Positions 28,412 through 37,329 of a DNA stretch of 64,000 bases are shown in pieces. Source of the DNA: Shinella sp. WSJ-2. GTDB lineage: Bacteria > Pseudomonadota > Alphaproteobacteria > Rhizobiales > Rhizobiaceae. The stretch is taken from NCBI RefSeq assembly GCF_003432075.1, contig NZ_QWBU01000002.1:558001-622000 (forward strand), written 5' to 3'. Positions within the stretch are counted from its first letter, which is position 1. Each line of letters begins with the position of its first letter. Both the position numbers and the translations under genes were made by a program. The notes under the pieces were generated by a model, which worked only from the letters and a program-made list of their open reading frames with translations, made no database searches and was not told where the DNA came from.

Positions 28412-28696
28412 ATGAAGACACGAGCCACCCTTGCCCTTCTGGTTCTCCTCCTGTCCGCCGCCGGCGGCCAGGCGCAGGTGTTCAAGGACCTGCCCGGCGT
28501 GACGCCGAGCGATGCCACCGATGAGTATAAGAGCAAGGGGCAGGTGGCCTGCGAGCCGACGGTGGGGTATGCGCGCGACCGCGATTTCCGCTGGATGCCG
28601 CGCAACATGTATGTCTGCGAACAGAATGGCATAACCGCAAGCGGCACGGCGCTTCCGCCGTCCAGCGTGCGTGCGCTGCGCGGACTGGGATATTAA
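28412..28696 (+). CDS. Small secreted protein of unknown function
   Basis: A 94-residue protein with an N-terminal signal peptide (MKTRATLALLVLLLSAAGGQ, cleavage after AQA). The mature part has two cysteines (VACEPTV and YVCEQNG), likely a disulfide, and RDFRWMPRNMYVCE in between. No family recognised. An earlier in-frame start at 28349 would bury the signal sequence. It is followed at once by a copy of an interspersed repeat. Confidence 0.65.
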   Translation: MKTRATLALLVLLLSAAGGQAQVFKDLPGVTPSDATDEYKSKGQVACEPTVGYARDRDFRWMPRNMYVCEQNGITASGTALPPSSVRALRGLGY

Positions 28697-28700
28697 GCAA

Positions 28701-28741
28701 GTCCTGCGGAAGTGCGCAGCGGTTTTGCGTCCGGAATTGCG
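28701..28741 (+). repeat. Interspersed rhizobial intergenic repeat, copy A
   Basis: About 41 bases ending in GCGTCCGGAATTGCG, starting a few bases after a stop codon. It shares the blocks AAGTG, GCGGTT, TGCGT and GGAATTGCG with the copy at 53361-53400 and resembles an abundant intergenic repeat I remember from Rhizobiaceae genomes. Confidence 0.55.
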
Positions 28742-28808
28742 GAAGCACCCAGGTCGCACGCTCCTTACGCCCGTGCTACCACAGCATGGATACAAATCCG
28801 GAGGAGCC

Positions 28809-29840
28809 ATGACCGACAATGTATTGCCCCTGGTGATCAGCGCGCCCGAGCCGCGAACGCTCGATCTCATCTTCACGCCGCAGGCTGACGCGGAACTGCG
28901 CCGCACCTACCGCCTCGTCGAGGCCGATCCGGAAAACATCGCCGGCCTCGGTGATGCCGTACTGTCAGAGGCCCGCTATATCATCGGCCAGCCGCCGCTT
29001 TCGGCGGAAACGCTCGGCCGCATGCCCAATCTGCGCGCCATCCTGAATGTCGAGAGCAATCTCATCAACAACATGCCATACGAGATCCTTTTTGCCCGCG
29101 GCATTCATGTCGTGACGACGGGGCAGGTTTTCGCCGAGCCGGTCGCCGAGCTTGGTCTTGCCATGGCGCTGAACCTTGCGCGCGGCGTGATCGACGCGGA
29201 TGTCGCCTTCCGCGAAGGCCGTGAACTCTGGGGCGGCGATGGCAATGCTTCCGCGCGCCTCCTGTCCGGCTCGGAGATCGGCATTATCGGCTTCGGTGAT
29301 CTGGGCCGGGCGCTGAACCGCGTCCTCTCTGGCTTCCGGGCAAAAATCCGGGTTTTCGATCCCTGGCTGCCGCCGTCGATCCTGCGTGAGGCGGGCGTCG
29401 AACCGGCCTCGCTCTCCGACGTGCTTGCCATGAGCGATTTCGTCTTCGTGGTCGCATCGGTGACGAGCGAGAACAAGGGCTTTCTCGGTGCCAAGGCACT
29501 TGCCTCCATGCGCAGGGGGGCCGCCTTCATTCTGCTCAGCCGGGCCGATGTCGTTGATTTCCCGGCACTGATGGCGGCGGTGGAGCGCGGTCATATCGTT
29601 GCGGCGAGCGATGTCTATCCCGAGGAGCCGCTGCCGGCCGATCACCCGGTGCGTAAGCTGGATGGTTTCGTCCGCTCGGCCCACCGCGCCGGCGCGCTCG
29701 ACAGTGCCTTCAAGAAGATGGGCGAGATGGTGCTGGAAGACATGGCGCTGATGGATCGCGGCCTGCCGCCGATGCGCTGCAAGCGGGCGGAGCGCGAAAC
29801 GGTTTCGCGCATGCGTTCCAAGCCGGTCAGCGTCAACTGA
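28809..29840 (+). CDS. D-isomer-specific 2-hydroxyacid dehydrogenase family protein
   Basis: An NAD(P)-dependent dehydrogenase of 343 residues. The Rossmann motif is IGIIGFGDLGRAL (GxGxxG); the catalytic Arg is in LLSRADVVD, the acid near SDVYPEEPLP and the His in SAHRAGA. Substrate cannot be inferred; neighbours give no pathway. GGAGGAG precedes ATG 28809, so the longer open frame from 28671 is rejected. It ends in a bidirectional terminator shared with the GlsB-type gene. Confidence 0.85.
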   Translation: MTDNVLPLVISAPEPRTLDLIFTPQADAELRRTYRLVEADPENIAGLGDAVLSEARYIIGQPPLSAETLGRMPNLRAILNVESNLINNMPYEILFARGIHVVTTGQVFAEPVAELGLAMALNLARGVIDADVAFREGRELWGGDGNASARLLSGSEIGIIGFGDLGRALNRVLSGFRAKIRVFDPWLPPSILREAGVEPASLSDVLAMSDFVFVVASVTSENKGFLGAKALASMRRGAAFILLSRADVVDFPALMAAVERGHIVAASDVYPEEPLPADHPVRKLDGFVRSAHRAGALDSAFKKMGEMVLEDMALMDRGLPPMRCKRAERETVSRMRSKPVSVN

Positions 29841-29844
29841 AACG

Positions 29845-29884
29845 AAAAGGCCGTGGCGGAGATCGCCATGGCCTTTCGGTTTTG
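29845..29884. terminator. Bidirectional intrinsic terminator
   Basis: Stem AAGGCCGTGGCG/CGCCATGGCCTT (one G-U pair) flanked by A-rich sequence on the left and CGGTTTT on the right, so it can end both the dehydrogenase gene (+) and the GlsB-type gene (-). Confidence 0.8.
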
Positions 29885-29896
29885 ATGCGATGGGGA

Positions 29897-30151
29897 TCAG
29901 GCGCGTTTGATGACCTTGATGAGCACGAGCAGGATCACCGCGCCGATCGTGGCATGGAGGATCGCGGCGATAATGCCGCTGCCCAGGCTGACGCCCATGG
30001 CGGGGAAGAGATATCCGGCAATGAAGGCGCCGACGATGCCGACGACGATATTGCCGATGAGGCCGAAGCCGAAGCCCGAAACGATGAGGCCCGCAAGCCA
30101 GCCTGCGATGGCGCCGACGATGAGGAAAACGAGAATGCTTTCAATGCCCAT
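29897..30151 (-). CDS. GlsB/YeaQ/YmgE-type small membrane protein
   Basis: An 84-residue, glycine-rich protein with three hydrophobic helices (ILVFLIVGAIAGWLAGLI, then GNIVVGIVGAFIAGYLF, then GSGIIAAILHATIGAVILL). This is the transglycosylase-associated (GlsB/YeaQ) family, usually induced by stress; the molecular role is not known. AGGGAGC precedes the start. No EcfG-type promoter is visible upstream. Confidence 0.88.
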   Translation of the reverse strand: MGIESILVFLIVGAIAGWLAGLIVSGFGFGLIGNIVVGIVGAFIAGYLFPAMGVSLGSGIIAAILHATIGAVILLVLIKVIKRA

Positions 30152-30246
30152 AATGTGCTCCCTTGTGACAGTCTCATTCTGTCAAAGCTGAATGTGGCAG
30201 CCGTTTTCGGGAAAGCAAGAGAATATTGAAAGCATCTTGTGACGGC

Positions 30247-31536
30247 TCAGACGATGCCGCCACCCCCGCTCGCCACCGCCGGACGCTCACCCGCGACCTT
30301 GGCGCGGTAGCCCGCTGCCCGGTAGGTTGCGACCGGGTCGATCGCGCCGCCGGCTTCCAGTCGTGCCATGGCAAGAATCGGTTCGACATCGGTGCGGAAG
30401 CCGACCTTCAGCGTTTCAGACGCCATCAGCGCATCGTTGCCGTCCTGGTAGCCGGCAAGCGCGGTGCGGTCGACGATGAGGCCCTGCGCATAGGCGCGGC
30501 AGACTTCCGTGGCGCTGCGCATAAGGCTTTCGATCGGGTCCGTCACATTATGGCTCTGGTCGAGCATATGCGCTGGCGCAAAGCCCTCGGCCTCGCGCAC
30601 TTCCGCATCGACCAGCTCGTTGAAGACGAGGAACAGGCGATAGGGATCTATCGAACCGGTATCGAGGTCGTCATCGCCATATTTCGAATCGTTGAAATGG
30701 AAGCCGCCGAGTTTCTTGAACTGGATGAGGCGGGCGACGATCATCTCGATATTGACGTTCGGCGCATGGTGGCCGAGATCGACGAGGCAATAGGCCTTGG
30801 GGCCGAGTTCCTGGGCGATCAGGTAATTGGTGCCCCAGTCCTGCACGACCGTGGAATAGAAGGCCGGCTCATACATTTTGTGCTCGGTGAAGACCCGCCA
30901 GTCGTCCGGCAGGCCCTTGTAGATCGCCTTCATCGCATCGAGATAGCGCTCGAAGCTTTTCGTGAAATTCGCCTGGCCCGGAAAGTTCGTGCCGTCGCCG
31001 ATCCACACCGTCAGCGCCTTGGAGCCGAGCGCGTTGCCGATGGCGATGCATTCCAGATTGTGCTCGACGGCCTGCTGGCGCGTGCCGGCATTGGCATGAG
31101 AGAGCGAGCCGTATTTGTAGGAATGCTCCTGCTGCGGTGCGTCGGAGAAGGTGTTGGAGTTCATCGCGTCGAAGCCGAGGCCAAGCGCCGCGCCGCGTTC
31201 CCTCAGTTCCTTGAGGTCCGATACCTTGTCCCAGGGAATATGCAGCGAAACGGTCGGCGTCGCGCGCGTCAGTTCCTGAATGACGGCGCAGTCCTCCAGC
31301 TTGTCATAGATGTTGCGCGGCTCGCCATCGCCGGGGAAGCGGGCAAAGCGCGTGCCGCCGGTGCCAACACCCCAGGAGGGTACCGCGACCCTATAGGCCG
31401 CGACCTTGGTCTTTACAGCGTCGATATCGACACCCCGGCGGGCGAGCTGCGCACCGAGATGCTCGTAGTCGCTTTTCAGGTCAGCGAGACGCTTGTCGTT
31501 CTCGCGCGCCACCACATCCTTGGAAATCATCGTCAT
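30247..31536 (-). CDS. rhaI: L-rhamnose isomerase (rhizobial RhaI type)
   Basis: Interconverts L-rhamnose and L-rhamnulose in the cytoplasm. A 429-residue TIM-barrel protein of the RhaI group found in rhizobia and Pseudomonas, distinct from E. coli RhaA. Metal-site blocks include VFTEHKMYEPAFY, YCLVDLGHHAPNVNIE and FHFNDSKYGDDDLD. I chose ATG 31536: the rhaD stop codon is part of TGAGGAA, which acts as its ribosome site, so translation is probably coupled. Second gene of the leftward rhaDI unit. Confidence 0.93.
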   Translation of the reverse strand: MTMISKDVVARENDKRLADLKSDYEHLGAQLARRGVDIDAVKTKVAAYRVAVPSWGVGTGGTRFARFPGDGEPRNIYDKLEDCAVIQELTRATPTVSLHIPWDKVSDLKELRERGAALGLGFDAMNSNTFSDAPQQEHSYKYGSLSHANAGTRQQAVEHNLECIAIGNALGSKALTVWIGDGTNFPGQANFTKSFERYLDAMKAIYKGLPDDWRVFTEHKMYEPAFYSTVVQDWGTNYLIAQELGPKAYCLVDLGHHAPNVNIEMIVARLIQFKKLGGFHFNDSKYGDDDLDTGSIDPYRLFLVFNELVDAEVREAEGFAPAHMLDQSHNVTDPIESLMRSATEVCRAYAQGLIVDRTALAGYQDGNDALMASETLKVGFRTDVEPILAMARLEAGGAIDPVATYRAAGYRAKVAGERPAVASGGGGIV

Positions 31537-31546
31537 GGAAAATTCC

Positions 31547-33646
31547 TCAGCGTGTGAACGACTGGGCATTGCCCGCGTCGACATTGACGATGTTGCCGGT
31601 CGATTTCGCCGACATGTCGGAGGCGAGGAAGTATATGGCCTCGGCGATATCCTCCGGGAAGACCGAGAGCTTCAGCATCGAGCGCTCGCGGTAGAGCGCC
31701 TCCAGGCCTTCTGTATCGGTCTTGTAGATCGCCGCGCGCTGTTCCTTCCACTCGCCGGTCCAGATCTTCGAGCCGCGCAGCACGGCATCCGGATTCACCA
31801 CGTTGACGCGGATCTGCTCGGAGGCGCCTTCGAGCGCGAGGCACCGGGCGAGGTGGATTTCGGCGGCCTTGGCCGTGCAATAGGCCGATGCGCCGGGGGA
31901 GGCGGCAAGGCCGTTCTTGGAGGCGACGAAGACGACATTGCCGCCCGCCTTCTGCCGGCGGAAAATGCGGAAGGCTTCGCGCGAGACGAGGAAATAGCCC
32001 GTCGCGAGGATGCCGATATTCTTGTTCCAGAGTTCGAGCGTCGTGTCCTCGATGACGGCGGAGGAGGCAAGGCCCGCATTGGAGACGAGAATGTCGAGGC
32101 CGCCGAATTCGACCAGCGTATCGGCAAAGCTTTTGGCGACCAGCGCCTCGTCGGTGACGTTCATGGTGACCGCGCGCACGACATCCTTGCCGTAGCGGCC
32201 GGCAAGCTCGCTCTGCGCCTCGGCAAGTGCGGCCTCGTCGATATCGGCCAGCACCACGCAGGCGCCCTCCGCCATCAGCCGGTTCGCCGTCGCCTTGCCA
32301 ATGCCGCCGGCGCCTCCCGTGACGAGCGCGATGCGGCCGGCGAGGCTCTTGGGCTTCGGCATACGCTGGAGCTTCGCTTCCTCCAGCAGCCAGTACTCGA
32401 TGTCGAAGGCTTCCTGTTCCGGCAGGCCGACATACTCCGAAACGCCCGACGCGCCGCGCATGACATTGATGGCGTTGACGTAGAACTCGCCGGAAATGCG
32501 CGCCGTCGCCTTGTCCTTGGCGAAGGTGATCATGCCGACGCCCGGCACGAGATAGACAACCGCATTGGGGTCACGCATGGCGGGGCTGTTGGCGCGCTTG
32601 CAGCGCTCGTAATAGGCGGCATAGTCGGCGCGATAGGCAGCGACCGCATCGTCCAAACCGGCCAGCGTCTTGTCGACATCAGGATTGGCCGGATCGAAAT
32701 CGACGACCAAAGGCCGGATTTTCGTGCGCAGGAAGTGGTCCGGGCAGCTGGTGCCCAGCGCCGCGAGCGGGGCAAGGTCCTTTGCCGTAACGAAATCCAG
32801 CACCGCGCTGCCGTCGTCGAAATGGCCGACCTTCTTCTCGTCCTTGCTGATCATGCCGCGAATGACCGGCATCAGCTTTTCCGCGACCGCGCGGCGCTCG
32901 GCCGGCGCCAGAACTGGCTTCACCGCACCACCGAAGGCTGGGGCCGTGTTGTTGCTCTCGAACCAGGCAATCGCCTTGTTGATGATCTCGACGGTCGTTT
33001 CGTAGCATTCCTTGGCCGTGTCACCCCAGGTGAAGAGGCCGTGGCTCTCCAGCACGAGGCCGCGCGCATTGGGGTTTTCCAGGCAGAATTTTTCGAGCCA
33101 CAGGCCCAGTTCGTAGCCGGGGCGCTTCCAGGGCAGCCAGCCGATATCGTCGCCGAAAATCTGCTGGGTCAGCTCGCGGGAATTCTTCGCGGCGGCAATC
33201 GCGATGATCGCGTCGGGATGCATGTGGTCGACATGCTTCTTCGGCACATAGGCATGCAGCGGCGTGTCGATGGAGGCGGCGCGGGGGTTGAGGTTGAAGG
33301 TGCAGTGGGGCAGATAACCCACCATCTCGTCCTCATGCTCAAGGCCGCGATAGAGGCCCTTCAGGGCGTTCAGCTTGTCCATGTAGAGCGTGGCGAAGCC
33401 GTCCATCCTGATCGTGCCGACATCGCCGCCCGAACCCTTGACCCAGAGCACTTCGACATTGCCCGCGCCGAGCGGATCCTTCTCGATGACTTTCGCCGAG
33501 GTGTTGCCGCCGCCGTAATTGGTGATGCGCTTGTCGGAACCGAGCAGGTTGGAGCGATAGAGCAGGCGCTCGGGCTCGCTCATGGCGGACGCCTTGGCGT
33601 CATCCCACAGGTTTGCAAGGCGTGCGCCCTGGTTCTTGTCCAGCAT
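31547..33646 (-). CDS. rhaD: Bifunctional rhamnulose-1-phosphate aldolase / lactaldehyde dehydrogenase
   Basis: A 699-residue fusion. The N-terminal class II aldolase domain (to about 400), with VDHMHPDAIIAIAAAKNS, and SHGLFTWGDT, cleaves L-rhamnulose-1-phosphate to dihydroxyacetone phosphate and L-lactaldehyde. The C-terminal SDR domain (about 430-699), with VTGGAGGIGKATANRL, SNAGLAS and SAYCTAK (Tyr-x3-Lys), oxidises or reduces the aldehyde. GGGAGG lies 8 bases before ATG 33646; an ATG two codons earlier is too close to it. First gene leftward from the shared rhamnose control region. Confidence 0.93.
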   Translation of the reverse strand: MLDKNQGARLANLWDDAKASAMSEPERLLYRSNLLGSDKRITNYGGGNTSAKVIEKDPLGAGNVEVLWVKGSGGDVGTIRMDGFATLYMDKLNALKGLYRGLEHEDEMVGYLPHCTFNLNPRAASIDTPLHAYVPKKHVDHMHPDAIIAIAAAKNSRELTQQIFGDDIGWLPWKRPGYELGLWLEKFCLENPNARGLVLESHGLFTWGDTAKECYETTVEIINKAIAWFESNNTAPAFGGAVKPVLAPAERRAVAEKLMPVIRGMISKDEKKVGHFDDGSAVLDFVTAKDLAPLAALGTSCPDHFLRTKIRPLVVDFDPANPDVDKTLAGLDDAVAAYRADYAAYYERCKRANSPAMRDPNAVVYLVPGVGMITFAKDKATARISGEFYVNAINVMRGASGVSEYVGLPEQEAFDIEYWLLEEAKLQRMPKPKSLAGRIALVTGGAGGIGKATANRLMAEGACVVLADIDEAALAEAQSELAGRYGKDVVRAVTMNVTDEALVAKSFADTLVEFGGLDILVSNAGLASSAVIEDTTLELWNKNIGILATGYFLVSREAFRIFRRQKAGGNVVFVASKNGLAASPGASAYCTAKAAEIHLARCLALEGASEQIRVNVVNPDAVLRGSKIWTGEWKEQRAAIYKTDTEGLEALYRERSMLKLSVFPEDIAEAIYFLASDMSAKSTGNIVNVDAGNAQSFTR

Positions 33647-33734
33647 CGGCATTTCCTCCCGGTATTTCTCGTGGCAGCACCTATCGCGGCGCTCGACGGC
33701 ATGCTTTCAGATCACACGGGATTTTTGCCGATGT

Positions 33735-33801
33735 CAATCAGAAACGATCAAAAACAATCATACTGCACTGCACAATGAAAAAATATGATTGATTGTGATT
33801 G
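33735..33801. promoter_or_regulatory. Candidate RhaR operator region (four half-sites)
   Basis: Between divergent rhaD and rhaR: CAATCA at 33735-33740 and 33755-33760, TGATTG at 33786-33791 and 33796-33801. The start-to-start spacings of 20, 31 and 10 bases keep the sites on one DNA face. DeoR-family operators are often such repeated half-sites; binding by RhaR is inferred. Confidence 0.55.
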
Positions 33802-33846
33802 ACAATGCGCGATCCTGATGGAAGCATTGCGAGCACTGGAGGAGCC

Positions 33847-34659
33847 ATGCACGAGAAGGAAAGACACCGGATCATTCTGTCCGCGGTTCAGGAGAAGCCG
33901 GTCGTGACCGTGCCCGAGCTTGTGGACCTGACGGACAGTTCCGAGGCGACGATCCGGCGCGATATTGCGGCGTTGCACGTGCAGAAGAAGCTGCGCCGGG
34001 TGCGCGGCGGGGCGGAAGCGTTGCATCCGCCGCAATTCGTCGGTCTTGCCGGTCGGCCCTTCACAGTCAACGAGACGCTGAACACCCGCCAGAAGCAGGC
34101 GATCGCCAAGGAGGCAGTGGCGCTCTGCGAGGATGGCGATCCGATCATCATCAATGGTGGCACGACCACCTTCCAGATGGTGCATTTCCTGACCAACCGC
34201 CGCATGCAGGTCTTCACCAATTCGTTCAACATCGCCGAGCACCTGCTGAAGCATTCGAAAAACACGATCATGCTGTCCGGCGGCACGATCTATCGCGAGC
34301 AGAACATCGTGCTCAGCCCCTTCGACAATGACGTGACGCGCAATTTCTATGCGCGCCGCATGTTCATGGGCGCGCAGGGCATCGGCCCGCTCGGCCTGAT
34401 GGAGGCCGATCCGCTGCTCATTCAGGCCGAACAGAAGCTGATCGACCAGGCCGACGAGCTCGTCGTGCTGGTCGATTCCACCAAATTCCGCAAGCGCTCC
34501 AGCCTCATTCTCTGCGGCCTGAAGCGCATTGCCACCATCATCACGGATTCGGGCATCGAGGACAGGGACGCCGCGATGCTGGAGGAGGCCGGTGTCAACC
34601 TGATCGTCGCGAACGTTCAGGCGAGCACCAGATCGGAGACTGCATCCTCATCGGCATGA
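33847..34659 (+). CDS. rhaR: DeoR-family regulator of rhamnose genes
   Basis: A 270-residue regulator: N-terminal winged helix with SSEATIRRDIAALHVQKKL, and a C-terminal DeoR sensor domain (about 75-255) with GDPIIINGGTTTFQMV and VLVDSTKFRKRSS, the phosphosugar-binding blocks. In R. leguminosarum RhaR is the negative regulator of the rhamnose locus; the inducer is probably a phosphorylated intermediate. GGAGGAG precedes ATG 33847. It opens the rightward unit rhaRSTPQUK. Confidence 0.9.
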   Translation: MHEKERHRIILSAVQEKPVVTVPELVDLTDSSEATIRRDIAALHVQKKLRRVRGGAEALHPPQFVGLAGRPFTVNETLNTRQKQAIAKEAVALCEDGDPIIINGGTTTFQMVHFLTNRRMQVFTNSFNIAEHLLKHSKNTIMLSGGTIYREQNIVLSPFDNDVTRNFYARRMFMGAQGIGPLGLMEADPLLIQAEQKLIDQADELVVLVDSTKFRKRSSLILCGLKRIATIITDSGIEDRDAAMLEEAGVNLIVANVQASTRSETASSSA

Positions 34660-34695
34660 GGCCGGAGGGTTGATTTTTCACTGGGAGGAAATGAC

Positions 34696-35682
34696 GTGAA
34701 AATTCTGAAAACCTTGCTCGTGACGGCGGCCGTTTCGGTCGCGATGATGGCGACCGCGCAGGCGGAAACCAAGAAGATCGCGCTTGTCGTGAAGGCGCTC
34801 GGCATCGGCTTCTTCGAGGCCGCCAACAAGGGCGCGCAGGAAGCCGCCAAGGAGCTCGGCGATGTCGAGGTCATCTATACCGGCCCGACGACGACGACCG
34901 CCGAAGGCCAGATTGAGGTCATCAACTCGCTGATCGCCCAGAAGGTCGACGCCATCGCCGTTTCAGCAAACGACACCAATGCGCTGGTACCGGCCCTGAA
35001 GAAGGCCATGGACCGCGGCATCAAGGTCATCTCCTGGGATTCGGGCGTCGCTCCTGAAGGCCGCCTGATGCATCTCAACCCGTCGTCGAACCCGCTTATC
35101 GGCAACATGATCATCAAGCTCGCCGCCGACAATCTGCCTGATGGCGGCGACGTCGCGGTGCTCTCGGCCACGGCCACCTCGACCAACCAGAACGTCTGGA
35201 TCGAGGAAATGAACAAGGTGCTGCCGAACTACAAGGGCATCAATGTCGTGGCGACCGTCTATGGCGACGACCTTGCCGACAAGTCCTACCGCGAGACGCA
35301 GGGCCTCATCCAGTCGCATCCGAACCTGAAGGCGATCATCGCACCGACCTCCGTCGGCATCGTCGCGGCCGCGCAGGCCGTCACCGACGCCGGCAAGATC
35401 GGCCAGATCAACGTCACCGGCCTCGGCCTTCCCTCGGAAATGGCCGGCCACGTGAAGTCGGGCGCCTCCAAGTCCTTCGCGATCTGGAACCCGATCGACC
35501 TCGGCTACTCAGCCACGATGATCGCCAACGACCTGATCGGCGGCGCGGAAGCAAAGCCCGGCGCCGAACTGAAGATGGGCCGCATGGGCACCGTCAAGCT
35601 CGACGACAAGAACGAAGGCGCCATGGCCGATCCGTTCATCTACGATGCCAAGAACGTCGAGGAATTCGCCAAGATCTTCTGA
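34696..35682 (+). CDS. rhaS: Rhamnose ABC transporter substrate-binding protein
   Basis: Periplasmic binding protein of the CUT2 rhamnose importer, 328 residues with a signal peptide (cleavage after AQA, about residue 23) and the two-lobed Peripla_BP_4 fold: VIYTGPTTTTAEGQIEVINS, ISWDSGVAP and VTGLGLPSEM. The start is a GTG (34696) seven bases after GGGAGG; the ATG at 34691 is out of frame and closes after one codon (ATG ACG TGA). A hairpin follows the gene, which may raise its mRNA level over rhaT. Confidence 0.93.
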   Translation: MKILKTLLVTAAVSVAMMATAQAETKKIALVVKALGIGFFEAANKGAQEAAKELGDVEVIYTGPTTTTAEGQIEVINSLIAQKVDAIAVSANDTNALVPALKKAMDRGIKVISWDSGVAPEGRLMHLNPSSNPLIGNMIIKLAADNLPDGGDVAVLSATATSTNQNVWIEEMNKVLPNYKGINVVATVYGDDLADKSYRETQGLIQSHPNLKAIIAPTSVGIVAAAQAVTDAGKIGQINVTGLGLPSEMAGHVKSGASKSFAIWNPIDLGYSATMIANDLIGGAEAKPGAELKMGRMGTVKLDDKNEGAMADPFIYDAKNVEEFAKIF

Positions 35683-35697
35683 TCTTGCCAGAAATCC

Positions 35698-35722
35698 GCC
35701 CCTTCCCCGCTGGGGGAGGGGC
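35698..35722 (+). repeat. G/C hairpin after rhaS
   Basis: An 11-bp stem (35698-35708 with 35712-35722, one G-U) with loop GCT in the rhaS-rhaT gap. No T run follows, so it probably stabilises the rhaS message rather than ending it. Confidence 0.6.
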
Positions 35723-35805
35723 ATTCTCCGTGACATGCTGATCCTGCCCAAACCGGCCATGCCGGTGGCCGGGCAATTGCAACCGAAATTCCGGCGGACC
35801 GAGAT

Positions 35806-37329
35806 TTGCTACAGGACACGACCATATCGCGGACCAGGCCCGCCGTCGCGCTCGAGGGGATCTCGAAGTCCTTTCCCGGCGTCCGCGCGCTGTCGGACGT
35901 TTCGCTTTCGCTCTATCCCGGCTCGGTGACGGCGCTGGTCGGCGAAAACGGGGCCGGCAAGTCGACGCTGGTGAAAATTCTCACCGGCATCTACCAGCCC
36001 GACGAGGGCACCATCCGCGTCGATGGCGCAGAGACCCATTTCCCGACCGCCAATGCCGCCGCCAAGGCCGGCGTGACGGCGATCCACCAGGAGACCGTGC
36101 TGTTCGACGAGCTCTCGGTCGCCGAAAACATCTTTCTCGGCCATGCGCCGCGCGGCAGTTTTGGCCTGATCGACTGGAAAAAGATGAATGCGGATGCGCG
36201 TGCGCTCCTGTCGCGCGTCGGCGCCGATCTCGACCCGTCGGTACGCCTGCGCGATCTCGGCATCGCGAACAAGCATCTCGTCGCCATCGCCCGCGCGCTC
36301 TCCATCGATGCCCGCGTCGTCATCATGGACGAGCCGACGGCAGCGCTGTCGCACAAGGAAATCCACGAGCTCTACGAACTGGTCGATCGGCTGAAGGCCG
36401 ACGGCAAGGCGATCCTTTTCATCTCCCACAAGTTCGACGAGATTTTCCGCATCGCCGACCGCTACACCGTCTTCCGTGACGGGCGCATGGTGGGCGAGGG
36501 GCTGATCTCGGAGACCACTCAGGACGATCTGGTGCGCCAGATGGTCGGCCGCGATGTCGGGCAGGTCTTTCCCAAGCAGGAGGTCGCCATCGGCGAACCT
36601 GTTCTCACCGTCTCGGGCTATCGCCACCCGACGGAATTCGAGGATATCAATTTCGAACTGCGCCGCGGCGAAATCCTCGGCTTCTACGGCCTTGTCGGCG
36701 CCGGTCGCTCGGAATTCATGCAGTCGCTGATCGGCATCACCAAACCGTCCGCCGGCGCAATCCGGCTGGATGGCGAGATCAAGGTCATCCGCTCGCCGGC
36801 CGAAGCCATCGAAGCCGGCATCGTCTATGTGCCGGAAGAGCGTGGCCGGCAGGGTGCGATCATCGGCCTGCCGATCTTCCAGAACGTCACGCTACCCTCG
36901 CTGTCGCGCACCTCGCGCTCCGGTTTTCTGCGCATGGCGGAAGAGTTCGCACTGGCGCGGGAATATACGGCGCGGCTCGATCTGCGCGCCGCCTCGCTGG
37001 ATCAGGATGTCGGCACGCTCTCGGGCGGCAACCAGCAGAAGGTCGTCATCGCCAAATGGCTGGCGACGCGGCCGAAGGTCATCATCCTCGATGAACCGAC
37101 CAAGGGCATCGATATCGGCTCCAAGGCTGCCGTGCACGCCTTCATGAGCGAGCTTGCCGCCTCGGGCCTCAGCGTCATCATGGTCTCATCGGAAATCCCG
37201 GAGATCATGGGCATGGCCGACCGCGTCATCGTCATGCGCGAGGGCCGCATCGCCGGCCGCTTTGAGCGGACGGAGCTGACGGCCGAAAAACTCGTGCGCG
37301 CCGCCGCCGGCATTCAGGAGGCCGCGTGA
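35806..37329 (+). CDS. rhaT: Rhamnose ABC transporter ATP-binding protein
   Basis: Double ABC ATPase of the CUT2 rhamnose importer, 507 residues. The first half has Walker A GENGAGKST and Walker B VVIMDEPTAAL, with a degenerate signature LGIANKHLVAIARAL. The second half has a degenerate Walker A (GLVGAGRSEF) and a good signature LSGGNQQKVVIAKWL, the usual CUT2 pattern. The only usable start in frame after a stop at 35731 is TTG 35806, with a weak ribosome site, so low translation is likely. Its stop overlaps the rhaP start by one base. Confidence 0.93.
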   Translation: MLQDTTISRTRPAVALEGISKSFPGVRALSDVSLSLYPGSVTALVGENGAGKSTLVKILTGIYQPDEGTIRVDGAETHFPTANAAAKAGVTAIHQETVLFDELSVAENIFLGHAPRGSFGLIDWKKMNADARALLSRVGADLDPSVRLRDLGIANKHLVAIARALSIDARVVIMDEPTAALSHKEIHELYELVDRLKADGKAILFISHKFDEIFRIADRYTVFRDGRMVGEGLISETTQDDLVRQMVGRDVGQVFPKQEVAIGEPVLTVSGYRHPTEFEDINFELRRGEILGFYGLVGAGRSEFMQSLIGITKPSAGAIRLDGEIKVIRSPAEAIEAGIVYVPEERGRQGAIIGLPIFQNVTLPSLSRTSRSGFLRMAEEFALAREYTARLDLRAASLDQDVGTLSGGNQQKVVIAKWLATRPKVIILDEPTKGIDIGSKAAVHAFMSELAASGLSVIMVSSEIPEIMGMADRVIVMREGRIAGRFERTELTAEKLVRAAAGIQEAA

